Shown here: positions 47,573 through 58,118 of the stretch, piece after piece
Layout of the letters: every line of letters begins with the position of its first letter
How positions within the stretch are numbered: position 1 is the first letter of the stretch
Source: Camillea tinctor
Lineage: Eukaryota; Ascomycota; Sordariomycetes; Xylariales; Xylariaceae
DNA length: 64,000 nucleotides
Direction of reading: 5' to 3'
Assembly: GCA_022578605.1 (NCBI GenBank)
Contig: MU394085.1
Coordinates: forward strand, 335,142 to 399,141
Position numbers and translations under genes: made by a program
Notes under the pieces: generated by a model
Database searches by the model: none
Seen by the model: only the letters and a program-made list of their open reading frames with translations
What the model was told of the DNA's origin: nothing

Positions 47573-49897
47573 GGGTTTACGGCCGCTCATCAATGGCGCC
47601 TAGAGATAATAGTTGAAAGAATTGCTGATGATTTCCCGTGGTTGGGATCCCGTCAAGTTACCCGCGCCGCTGTCGATGAGGTGCAGAACTACGACTTGGA
47701 AAAGACTGCCGGTGATTCTCGCTACCTTTTACATGTTAATCCTAAAAACCCAGCGCAACGTCCATCGTCTGAAGCCTCGCTCATTCTACAAGAGCTCAAC
47801 GAAAGCCAAACGTTGCAAGATACCGCGGCACGAGAGCCGAAACAAGCTCAATGGAACCCATTCTCCATTTGGTGGTGCTACACAACGGACACCACCCGGG
47901 ATTCATCGCAAAACGAGTACACAAAAGAGATAGAAGCAGCCTTATCGGAGGTGCTCCAATTGAGTTCACTGTATCGGGCTCAGGCTTGTGCAGTGGAAAA
48001 TTCCAGAGACAAGATCAACGACCTCAAACTCGAGCTGAAAACAGCCACAGACCCAGACTTCCAACAACAGCGTGATCCAACCTTGTTCATCGGGGAGGTC
48101 AAGGCTAGTTGGCCTAAAGATCATCTTGAGCCACTACAAGTGCGTCTTGGTCCGCAGGTTGCCCGATATTCAGAGCAGCCCATCCCAGCGACGTACGGAT
48201 TTGAATGTGTGCCGTTAGAACTGCAATCGCTGGCTACTAAGCTGGCCCACGAATTCGACTATTATGCTAACCCAGTCGAGTATCGTGATATTCATGACAC
48301 CCAGGCAGTTCCGCCGCTGTACCATTACCAGAACCGGGACCAATGGATGAACAGACAACCCTGGTTCCCTCTGTTCCTTGAGTAGGAAGCGCGGTATTTC
48401 CATATCCCACGCGATGAGTGCGACCTACAAAACGTGTCGGCTTATCCGTCACAGGACAAGAAGTTCAGCTACAAGGTAAAGCAGGGCTATTGCACCCTAT
48501 GGGAACAACCTCATGAAGATTATCGGACACTGTCAGGGAGGATCCTGCTCTTACCACAGCCAGTTTTCTCCCTGCATTCAAGCCCGCCATCCACGGGCTA
48601 TTCTGTCTTACCAAATTGAATATCATCGACAAGTTCGGCCAGGCCGTGGCAGCAATCGATCCGAAGCCGCGGGTAGAAGGACCACCACCACTGAGTCCGC
48701 ATATCGGGGAGTACTACCGGCCACAAAAATACAAGGACGGCAATCCTAATATCATCGAAAAGCCTAAGAAGCCAGGGGAATGTCCATATATCCAGATGCC
48801 GCCTGGCATTAATCAGCCGGTTAGGTTACATATGAATTGGGTGAAGCTGCAGGAATACGGGAACAAAAGCGGCGAGGAGAATGGAAAGAACAGCGGTGAC
48901 AGTAGCAGTGGTGGTGACAATGTTATGTATGAATGGCGGCCTCTCACGGAATGGGGATCTCCTATCTGGGTGGTGATCAATTACGTCAACTACGGTGTGC
49001 AGTTCTTCCTGGGAGATGGCACATTCTACCGGGAAATGCGCATAGCCTCACCTAACAACCCCGAATCGGGAGCCGTAGCAGGGGACAAATGGCTTCCCCT
49101 CCAGCCTCCAGGTGAGGATCCAAAGCGGCAGCTAGACAAACTCATCAAGCAGTTTACCGACGACCGAGACTACCTCCTCAACGTCATGGAGATGACTAAC
49201 ACGGCCGTGGCCAAGTCACCGTCGGTTCCCGGGGCCTACAGCCGGTTCACGAATTCCTTAGTCGGGCGCCCGCTAGCGCTGGCCAACGCGGGCTTCTCCC
49301 TCGAGTTAGCCACCTACGCCCTTAGAAACCAGTCGAGGGTAGGCGCACAGCCGGAATTACTGCCACCTATCGTGCTCGCTCTTCCCAGATCCAGACCATC
49401 CGAGCATCCCGCAATACGAGTTTCCCGTGCAGCTGGGGGACAGTGTACGGCCACACGACGGGTTAGTGGGATACTTTCCATCGAAGTCCTCGCCGGTACC
49501 TCACGACGCCCTCGTACTCGACGACATCTCCACGCCCTTCCCTAACAAACCGGACCACGTGAAGCCCATCGATGAAGAGAGCTACCTGCGCTTGCAAGCA
49601 TTCTGGACAGGTCCCCGGAAGTACATCACCAGCCCCAATAAGCCAGGAGATGCAGCGAACTACGTCTGCGACAGGAACCGACAACTTACCGTCCGCGGCA
49701 TGCTGGTCGATCCGTTCACGCCGGTGAACGCGTACTCCAGCGCATTGCCAGTGGGGACTCTCTCGCTGGCGCTGTGGACGTGGGAGTCGTCGCTCCTGAA
49801 GATGACGGCGTTCTTCCACATGGGCCCGTTGATGGTAGAGGACGACGGCGGTAGAGGGATATTTGCAGATGAAACGGCCGATGGCAACTCCAGATAG
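47573..49897 (+). pseudogene. Decayed gene for a large fungal protein of unknown function
   Basis: Coding-like sequence runs for 2.3 kb in one direction but needs three frames. It opens after a TAA at 47570-47572 with no suitable ATG. It then reads QWRLEIIVERIADDFPWLG onward, meets an in-frame TAG at 48383-48385 (after PWFPLFLE) and continues in the same frame as EARYFHIPRDE. It shifts frame near 48562-48570 (then PAIHGLFCLTKLNIIDKFG). It shifts again at about 49370-49390 (then PDPDHPSIPQYEFPVQLGD) and ends at 49897. No GT-AG introns explain the breaks. Together the pieces cover about 770 residues, including a Gly/Ser-rich low-complexity loop and a DGLVGYF motif. I do not recognise the family. 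Missing start, stop codon and two shifts mark it as a pseudogene. Confidence 0.72.
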
Positions 49898-50402
49898 AAA
49901 GTAAACAAGCGCTTGAGTAATTTTTCAGTTTTCAAAATTAAACCACTTTCGGATCATCACTTTATAGATGCTTAAGGGGTTCATGTGAGATGTGCACCAA
50001 AGTATCAAGGTGACATGATGTTATCAATGTCTTCAAGCTTGTGTCTTAGATGTACCTAGGGACATCGAGCTTTAAAGGTACAACCCCTGCTAGTGTAGCG
50101 TAGATGCTGCTTGCATCTTCACCGCCTACCGTATACGCACACATACAGTACATCCGTAGCATTCCCCACATCGGCAGTAATCAGCTGTCATTTAGGTAAT
50201 GCCACTAGCCATCTGCAAGCTGCCGGGGGGCTTCATTACCTAAACTGCAGCTCTCAAACCAAAAACACCACATCGCCCAGACGTCATCGTCTCATCCGTG
50301 CAAATGGCTTGATAAATACAAGTCTGAGATAACCCCTTATAATGGCTGCCTGTGTTAGTCTCGAAACGACCACGACCACAACCAAGATATTATACCACCA
50401 CA
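49898..50402. other. Spacer before RAV2
   Basis: 3' flank of the pseudogene and promoter of RAV2. Nothing distinctive. Confidence 0.45.
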
Positions 50403-51687
50403 ATGTCCGTTGAGATCTGGCCTCATATCGCGCCGGATCAGCTTAAAATCGAGGAAGATGCCACTCAGGTAAGTATTCTCCTCCTTTTTTTTGTTTATGA
50501 GAAGAAGTCTCTTGCTCTTAAACCTATAGCGTTGCTGTTTTCCCATACGACTACTCAAGTGTTTAGTCGCATAACCTATACACATATCTACACACACCAT
50601 GCAGCTCCTCGTCGAAAACAACGACTACGTCCTCATAGAACCCTTCTCTCACCCCCCAAACCACCTTACCTCCCTCTCCCCTCGCCAACTCCCCCCCGCT
50701 AACCCTCCCCAGGCCCGCGAGCTCACCTGGCTCCTCGCCTCCCTGCGCACGACCCTGCAGTCCCTCAAGCGCGGGCTCGAGGACAGCTACGCGCTCCTCG
50801 CGCCCATCGACCCGGGCAGCACCCTGGTGCTCAGCACGCCGCGCAACGAAACGGTCAAAGGCCACGTGACGCGCGTCGGGACGCGGCTGGTAAAAGGGAC
50901 AGTGCACCTGCGGCTGCGCACGCTGCCGGCACAGACGCTCTCGCTGGACCCGGGGCGGCCGATCGCCATCGGGCCTCTCGAGTCTCTGCACGGGCTGCTC
51001 ACGTCGTCGATCGAGCTGGTGGGGCTCTGCGTGTCGGACGCGCCGAGCCCCGCGGCGCTCCTCGCCTCGCAGCTGCGCCTGCTGTCGCAGCACCTGGGCG
51101 AGGCCTCGGCGCTCATCAAGGGCGGCCCGGGGGCCGACCTCTGGGCGCGCGCGTCGGTGGCGCTGGCGCACTTCGCGCCGCCGCTGAGCCGCAACCTGTC
51201 GTTCTACCTGACCGTGCAGGACGCGTCGCTGGTGCTGTACCTGCGGGCGCTGGAGCCGGCGGGCGCGCCGCTGAACTTCGGCGCGAAGCTCGCGCTGGCG
51301 ATCGGCACGGCGCGCCGGCTCGAGCACGACGAGGCCGATCGGGTGTTCGCGTACCGGTGCGACGACGACGGCGGCGAAGCTCGCGATAACAGAGACGCCG
51401 GCCACCGCCTCGACGTGCCCGGTGCGCGCCGCTCGAGCTCGCAGCGGCGGCCCGTGAGCGCCGGGAGCGGCGCGAGTGCCGTGAGCGGCGGCAGTAGCAG
51501 TAACGGCCACGGCGGGGTTCTGGGGCAAGGCGGGGAGGTGGAGGTCTACGTGCGCGAGAAGGTGCGGGTCGAGAGCGCGGACCCGAGCTTGTTGTCGTTG
51601 TCGGCGAAGCTGAGCGCTCTGTCCAACACGCTGAGTCTGGCGCGGAGGAACCTGGCTGCTGTTATGGGAGAGGAGTTTGAGGATTAG
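50403..51687 (+). CDS. RAV2: RAVE complex subunit Rav2 / Rogdi family
   Basis: Exons 50403-50468 and 50713-51687 give 346 residues. The 22-codon first exon MSVEIWPHIAPDQLKIEEDATQ joins ARELTWLLASLRTTLQSLK, the conserved N-terminal helix of Rogdi-family proteins. Family text continues: LLAPIDPGSTLVLSTPRNETVKG, then VTRVGTRLVKGTVHLRLRTLP and a C-terminal helix LSALSNTLSLARRNL. Rav2 works with Rav1 and Skp1 to reassemble the vacuolar V-ATPase. The first intron is 244 nt, long for this window. Its last 108 nt (50605-50712) are open in frame with C-ending codons (LLVENNDYVLIEPF), so use of an earlier acceptor would add 36 residues. A Ser/Gly-rich loop lies at about 270-305. Confidence 0.87.
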
Positions 51688-52627
51688 GGGGGGGGAGAAA
51701 AACTATTTACATAGGGGGCGTTAGGGGTTAGGTGAGGTAAAGAAGGATTTTTTTTAGCTAATAGAGGAGAAAGGAGGGAGTGAAGAAAGAGGAGAGGAGT
51801 TTTATGTTAATATGTATAAGGAGCATACGAAGAAAAATGTCTATTCAAAATACGAGCAAGGAGATAGGAAGCAAAGCCTGTTTATTTTATACCTACCTTC
51901 TATCAATACCATGAGTCTGTGTCTGTGTAGTTAGCACATTTACGTAGCTTTGAGAATTATATAACACCTAGTTTACTTAGCTTACTTACCTACCTCACCG
52001 AGCATTAAATAATGCTGGAATTAAGGATACCAATATGCTGAAGCATCTTTTTCATGGAGTGAGAAACATGTGCACAACTATATTTCCGAGGGTCATGAGT
52101 ATAAAGTAAGTAGTAGCAGACACGGATGGATGCATGGTCTTATATAGATGATCGACGTCTCCTACCCCTAACTCGCGATCCATCTTTGTAGATCATGTGT
52201 CAAACCAGACCTAAAGTTTTACGCGGTCAAGCACAGCACTACCCCTTCATATAATAGTCATTCTCCCAGATTGCTTCTGACAATTTTCAACCATGTCCAA
52301 TCGACTACTCTAGTTCTAGTAATCTTCAGCAAAACTTTCTCAACGAGGTAGGCAGGCCTTCAAGTCTACAGCAAATCGCTGCTTCAACAGTTGAGCACAC
52401 AATTGCGTTATGTTATGTTTTCTTTTTCTTTCCTTTTCTTGTCTTCTTCTCCTTCAATGGCTCTGAATAATCTTCAGCCAGTCAGGAGGGGTACAAATTA
52501 CAGCAAAAAATAAATAAATAGACATCCGCCGCCCGAACTCCATGTCATATCACCCAGAGGAAACGTTCCAGTCATCAACCCAACCAATCCCACTATCCTT
52601 AGGTCGCAATCGCATCCACTAACCGGT
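51688..52627. other. Convergent 3' intergenic region
   Basis: Begins with a G-run directly after the RAV2 stop. A TTTC-type pyrimidine tract lies at 52420-52455. No gene is seen. Confidence 0.5.
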
Positions 52628-53811
52628 TCAAGCCACAGGGGACCATGGCATGGGGATCAAGATTCTCGACTTCATCTCCTGGATAAGGGGAACAGTCTTG
52701 TGTACCGTCTCGGCCCAGCCCTCTTGTTTCCAGCTTTCCTCTCTCCTGACCTTCCGCTCCTCTAGGTTTGCGAACTGCCAAAGGTGATGGACAGTATTGA
52801 GATCGCCAATCTGCACAAACCAGGCACCGACACCCTCCATCACCTCCCGTCGAGCCTTCAATCCTCGACGCCAGTGGGTCTCCCATTCAAGAAGGTTACC
52901 AGGGTGGAGGGTGTAGGATCGCAGCTCAAAGACACCGCCTAGTTGCCGGGGCGAAGTGGTGGGCCAGAACGAGAATTCTTGCATAAGAGATGTACGTTTA
53001 GAGTAGATGAGCGACTTAAGCTTCTTATCGAACTCGGGGAAACCGGGTTGTCGGGATATGGAGTTCAGGGATTGGTGGTAGCCTTGGTAACGCTGGTATT
53101 CCCAGATGTGGACTAGGTCTGTTAGTTTAAGCTACTTCACGATAGGAGAGAGTGGCAGAGGGGAGGACGAGGAGGAGGAGGAGGAGGAGGAGGAGGAGGA
53201 GGGAAAAACTCGTGTGACTACATACCAAAAGTATCACAATCGCCAACCTCGGTGCGCCAGCTCCCGACGAGGTTGACCTTATTATCCGGCATAGAAGCCA
53301 TCTTGGGATACCACTCTCCCACGAGCTTGGTATACTCGTCCACCTTATCGGGCTTCACTTCGTGGAATACAATTGAGTGAACATACTTGCCACGGGCGAG
53401 GACAGCTGAGAAGCTGGCCTCTAGGTGAGCATCGAGCTCGCGACCTTCTTTCGTGCCGTAAATAACGCGGGAAAGAAGTCCATCGGGGCGGTCTGGCTCA
53501 TTCTGGTGGGCCTTTTGGGCAGCTTCGGCCCGTTGTCCTGTCGCAGTGCTTAATGAGCCGAGGCCTTGACCGGCATCTTGCGCAGCAGGCCCGGATGAAT
53601 GAGGGGTTGAGGGGAACCTACTTGCTTCTCGATCCTGTTGTGCCTTCACCAACTGCTCGCGGAATCCCTTCTGCTTTGCATTGAACGAATCGACACCTTC
53701 GGGAGTGATATCGGAGATGGAAGGGGCACGCCATTGAGCAGCAGTAGAGCTGAACGCCCTCAGAGAACGTGGAGCAGCTACAGCTACTCGTACAAGGCGT
53801 CGGGTCAACAT
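52628..53811 (-). CDS. NIPSNAP family mitochondrial protein
   Basis: Two exons, 53811-53226 and 53112-52628, give 356 residues. The N-terminus MLTRRLVRVAVAAPRSLRAFSSTAAQWRAP is a clear mitochondrial presequence (Arg-rich, no acids). Two ferredoxin-like NIPSNAP halves follow. The first has KYVHSIVFHEVKPDKVDEYTKLVGEWYPK and WRTEVGDCDTFVHIWEYQRYQGYHQSLN, formed across the splice. The second has FELRSYTLHPGNLLEWETHWRRGL and VHHLWQFANLEERK. NIPSNAP proteins are conserved mitochondrial matrix or inner-membrane-associated proteins; in animals they mark damaged mitochondria for mitophagy, and the fungal role is not settled. The intron holds a long GGA repeat (53169-53203). Confidence 0.9.
53169..53203. 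repeat. GAG/GGA trinucleotide microsatellite in NIPSNAP intron
   Basis: About 11 consecutive trinucleotide units on the plus strand, lying between the splice sites at 53225 and 53113. On the transcribed strand it forms a CTC-rich pyrimidine tract. Confidence 0.9.
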
Positions 53812-55210
53812 GGTTGGGTTATGGTTACTATGTACTAGAGGATTCGGAGTAAGGTGTTACGGTTGAAGAGAAGAGAGGTATTGAGGATGAGGAAAACACT
53901 TGGGGGTTTTTATATGGTAGAACGAGGAAGATGGAGAGGTTGGTTTGGAAGTTGGGAAACAAATACGCGAGAAGGTAAAACAACTACCGTAGCAGTTGCT
54001 TAGGAGATGACACAGGGGAGAGGAGGGGGGTGGTGAGGTGGAGGGAAAAGGGGATCAAAGAGTGCTTGGAAGTGACGAGGAGAGTGGGCAGGTGGGCAGT
54101 TTGGTGGTGCCCGTGGTTGTTGTGTTGTACTGGTGCTGGTATGGGTGCTGGTGTATTGGTGCTGGTGCAATATAGGGAGAGGGGGAAGGGAGGTATACAG
54201 GTTATGCAGGTGGATGTGCAGTAAAAAGGTGATGAAGTGCAAGTGATGTTCGCGGGGGAAAGCTCCCCAGTTCGCAACAATAGGCAGTGATGGACAGGAT
54301 ATCCCGCGAAGCAGCGTGTACGGTTGAAAGGTTACCACCGGAGTCGTAACGAGAAGCAGTTCGGTGATGATGGAGGGCAGTGTTGACTATTAATTGGCCC
54401 TTGATTGGATGGTTTTGGTATGGTTCCCCCGCACTCGAATATCTTGAAGCTTGGGTGTGTGGATGGTGCAGGTGGTAAAAAGTTGGAGGAAGTAAAGAGA
54501 AAGAGAGGGAGTGAAAGAGGGATGGAGAGAGAGAGAGAGGTAGAGCTTCACCACCTTGTACTCAGGTAGAGATGTACTCAGGTAGATCCTAACCCCAGGT
54601 TTTGGTGTTGCTCTTAGGCCGTCATGGAGGCACTAACACCGATTGGGGGTGGAGAAAGGAACTTACCTTTATAAAAAGTGATTACCTGTGTATGACATCA
54701 ATCAGTTTGTTTTACCTTAATGGGTAGTAAGTTTAAGACTGCCTGACCGTCGACTGACCCTCGTTCGAGCTTGCTGTCAGTGCCCAGGGAGGGGATGCTA
54801 CACTAATACACTAGGTAGTACCTAACCCCATCTACCTAAGTACCTACATAGGGTAGGTACTCAAGATTAGATAAAGGAGGGGCATGCCCAGACAACCGGG
54901 GTCCTATGTCAATCACTGGTCACCGTGACTTCACCTTTAAAGCTCCAAACTTAGATCTCTAATCGGTGAAATCTTACGCCGTGCTCCGTAGATCAGATTT
55001 CTAAACGTCTCCACTTTTAGCATGTCGTAAGGCCGCTACTTACATAAGTACTTCTTTTCAATTGAGTGGGTCGGAGAGAGTCGGCAGAGCTTTGAAGCCT
55101 CGAAAACCACTCGCTCTAAACATCCACCAAAAGCATTCTTCTGCTCTACATCAATTCCCACCACTACTCCTTATATACCCTCTTGCGCTCCCCCGAATAC
55201 TACAGCCAAG
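53812..55210. other. Divergent promoter region of NIPSNAP and ATP18
   Basis: GT/GA-rich and pyrimidine-rich runs (54090-54170 and 54490-54540), several TACCTA words near 54815-54860. Two mitochondrial protein genes share this upstream region. No ORF shows coding character. Confidence 0.5.
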
Positions 55211-55648
55211 ATGTCCTGGTTAGGCATGAAGCCCCTCAAGGCGTGGCCCACGCCAGTCTGTACGTTAAATCCGTCATCGAATCCCTCTTAGGATACATAA
55301 TTGTTGCGCCGCAGTGGAAGCATCAGCACCAGCTAACATTTATAACTCTTATAGTGAAGCCCTTTGCTCCATTCTTCGCTGCCGGTACGGACCCCAGCTC
55401 CAGCTCGCACTCCTAAGCTCCCTGCCTGCTCTGCTTGGTGCCAATGGCTCGTTCCCCTCTGACACAGCGAAACTTTAGGTGTTGTCGTCCTCTACGGTGT
55501 CCACCGGCTGCAGACTGCCATGATGAACTGTACGTACCCAAATCTAGTACCGGGAGTAAGGGAATAGAGGCAATTGACAAGATCTTGTGTAGCCGACGAG
55601 TGGAAGGACGACCCGCGCCACCCCAACGCCAAGAACAAGGGCCACTAA
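55211..55648 (+). CDS. ATP18: F1Fo ATP synthase subunit i/j (Atp18)
   Basis: Four tiny exons, 55211-55259, 55355-55384, 55479-55529 and 55593-55648, encode 61 residues. Each intron is GT-AG and all phases are 1. The spliced product reads MSWLGMKPLKAWPTPV, LKPFAPFFAAG, then the membrane helix VVVLYGVHRLQTAMMN and a hydrophilic end SDEWKDDPRHPNAKNKGH. PTPV-KP--PFF-AG and the DPR-PNA tail are diagnostic of Atp18, a small inner-membrane subunit at the peripheral stalk of mitochondrial ATP synthase. Exon 2 is only 30 nt. No ORF longer than 25 codons belongs to this gene, so simple ORF calling misses it. It lies divergently from the mitochondrial NIPSNAP gene. Confidence 0.9.
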
Positions 55649-56716
55649 ATCGGTATCATTCCAACTTGTGATCATGGGAATTGGGAGATGGGAAGGATAC
55701 AGTTCCGCGATAGACGCATGAACGACCCTGTATGGATGGCCGAGGCGACTTAGTCAACAACAAGCGGCCTAGGCGTGTATCATAGATTCTACCGGCTCTG
55801 AGGGCCAAATCCCGGCCATTATGATTCGTTTGCATCTTAGCGACTCTTTACGGTCCAAATATTTGCAATTGATGTTGGAGCATGTTCTATAGAAGACTGA
55901 CTAGTCGGTTGCCCAGTCCCTTACTAGTGATCTTGTTTTACGTCCGTATATTTTTTTTTTTTTTTCGGAAGATGATCATAGGTGTGACCGTGACCTTGGA
56001 TTATGACGTTCTTAAGGGATTTGCAGCGACTTATGAGCATTATGTATGGCATAATATCCTGCAATGTATTATTGCAATGTCTCAGCACTGGTTTGCAAGT
56101 CGTATGATGCAACAACCTAGTGTTACGTTTGATATAAGCAACTGAGCTAGAAGTATATGGGGTTATGGGCATACCCCTTCGCCGGCTTCCCGATGACTAT
56201 ATTCTTAATGTGCCTATGTACTACGAGATGCCAAAAAAAAAGGAGAGAAAGAGAAAACATGTTATTAAATTTTGAATACTAGTATAAAGAATATATTATC
56301 AATATATCCTACTTATGAAACCCCGTTAACGAGCTTTCAATAGGTAGTTTACCATCCATCTATCAACTTTCGGAGGGCGTTTGATAAAGTGGATATTATG
56401 TCGAAACTCGGTTCGGTTAACGGGAAGATCCCGCCTCAAATCAACATCCGTCATCTTATATGGATCAAGAGGTTAGTGTAGTCGGTCATTCAACGAAACA
56501 AAAACATAATTTACATCTCATATTTCTTTTTCTTTTTTTTTAATTAAAATTATAATAAGACAATAAAGGAAAAAGTTTTAATATTCCCACCACGGGGCGG
56601 TTATACATAGACTAGAATTCATGAGAATTGTTTCTTTACTCGCGCCAGCCCGTCGCATAAAATCCTCTCATTTACAAGCCCAAATCAGTCACAAGCACCG
56701 TTTGACTTACACCACC
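55649..56716. other. Spacer between ATP18 and FSH1-like gene
   Basis: AT-rich with A and T homopolymers (55949-55964, 56526-56570). An in-frame ATG at 56621 could extend the next protein by 32 residues (MRIVSLLAPARRIKSSH), which would look like a mitochondrial presequence. Confidence 0.45.
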
Positions 56717-57763
56717 ATGTCGGCCACTGGCAAACAGACACAGGCCGGTGCCGCGGCGAGTAATGCCGATACAAAAAAGAAAGCCCCCAGCATCCCCAAG
56801 GGCAAGAGGGAGGTTAAGATCCTAATGCTCCACGGTATGTACTTATCCATTCATCTTATCTACCCACCCTCCATACATCTCTTCTCAAACCACCACCCCC
56901 TCTCCTCCCCCCTTCCCCCCCTCCACCCAAACTAACCTCCCCCAGGGTACACCCAATCGGGCGGCCTCTTCAGCTCCAAAACCAAAGCTCTCTCCAAACT
57001 CCTCGTCAAGGCCCTGAGCCCGCTCAACCTGCATCCCACGCTCATCTACCCCACGGCGCCGCACCGCCTGCGGCCCTCCGACATCCCGGGGTACCAGCCC
57101 CCGGCGGATGCGAGTGCTGCCACCAGCGGCGATGACGCCTCGGACCACTGGGCGTGGTTCCGCAAGGACGAGGCCACGGGGCGGTACGCGGGGTTCGAGG
57201 AGGGGATGCGCGCGCTCGCGCGCTGCATCGAGGGATCCGGCCCCGTGGACGGGGTGCTGGGGTTCAGCCAGGGCGGGGCGGTGGCGGCGCTGGTGGCGGC
57301 GGCGCTGGAGGTGCCGCACCGGAGTCCTCCGTCCCTCCCCCCAAACCCAAACCCATCCTCTTCCCCCAACCCTCCCTCTACCACCCCCTCCCCCTCCTCC
57401 CCAGCAGCCGACCCCTCCTGGCCGGCCCTCCTGCGCGCCGCCAACGCCCGCCGCCCGCTGCGCTTCTGCGTCGTGTACTCGGGGTTCTACGCGCCGGCGC
57501 CCGAGCTGCAGTGGCTGTACGCGCCGCCGCTCTCGACGCCGACGCTGCACTACCTGGGCGGGCTCGACACCGTGGTGGAGGAGAGCCGCAGCCGGGCGCT
57601 GGTGGAGCGGTGTGTCGAGCCGACGGTTCTGGTGCACCCGGGGGGCCACTACGTGCCGGTGGCCAAGGACTGGGTTGTGCCGCTGGTGGGGTGGTTGCGG
57701 CAGCGGTTTGTGGAGGGTGAGGGTGAGGCTAAGGGTGAGGCTAAGGATGAGGAGTCGTTGTGA
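56717..57763 (+). CDS. FSH1-family serine hydrolase
   Basis: Exons 56717-56834 and 56946-57763 give 311 residues from MSATGKQTQA; that ATG has a strong ACCACC context. The alpha/beta-hydrolase opens with KILMLHGYTQSGGLFSSKTKALSK, the FSH hallmark. The catalytic triad is Ser147 in GVLGFSQGG, Asp247 in GGLDTVV and His274 in HPGGHYVPV. These match the yeast Fsh1-3 and human OVCA2 family of small esterases. A Pro/Ser-rich stretch (about 163-195) interrupts the fold between the nucleophile and the next strand. It may be an unspliced intron, since removal of 57324-57404 (81 nt, ending CTCCCCAG) keeps the frame. The tail is a Glu/Lys/Gly repeat (EGEGEAKGEAKDEES). The natural ester is unknown. Confidence 0.87.
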
Positions 57764-58118
57764 ATTAAGGGGGGAAAGGGGGGCGGGGGAGCGAGCATTG
57801 TGCGAGGAGTTTGCAAAAATTGACTAGCTTAGAGGTTTTTGCTGTGGGTGATTGTGTACCTGTTGGTTTACGATGAGATGGACGAGCGTTGTTAGACGAT
57901 ATACAAGAGACATAGACAACCATAAGAGCATAAAGACAGCATAGATAGAGGCAATCCAGTTCTATACGGGCACATTATGCCTCCTAAACTAGGTAGTGTA
58001 CACTCGAATGCATTATGCTGCCAGTCCGCGTTTTCCCTCGAACCTCATAAAACATCTAGCTCCGAAAGAATCACCTACTAGGTATGCCCCTGATTCATGA
58101 ATATCCCTACTAATAAGT
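57764..58118. other. Convergent 3' intergenic region
   Basis: Only 3' flanks of FSH1-like (+) and RPN5 (-) genes. Confidence 0.5.

Noticed and set aside
48434..48619. Separate small gene inside the pseudogene
   Set aside because: It is the continuation of the same frame after the TAG and matches the flow of the larger broken protein.
50563..51528. 321-codon antisense ORF
   Set aside because: Antisense shadow of RAV2; its composition mirrors the GC-rich sense codons.
56885..57827. Long antisense and alternate-frame ORFs at the FSH1 locus
   Set aside because: Gly/Arg-rich or Pro-rich shadows; only the frame with the catalytic triad is coherent.
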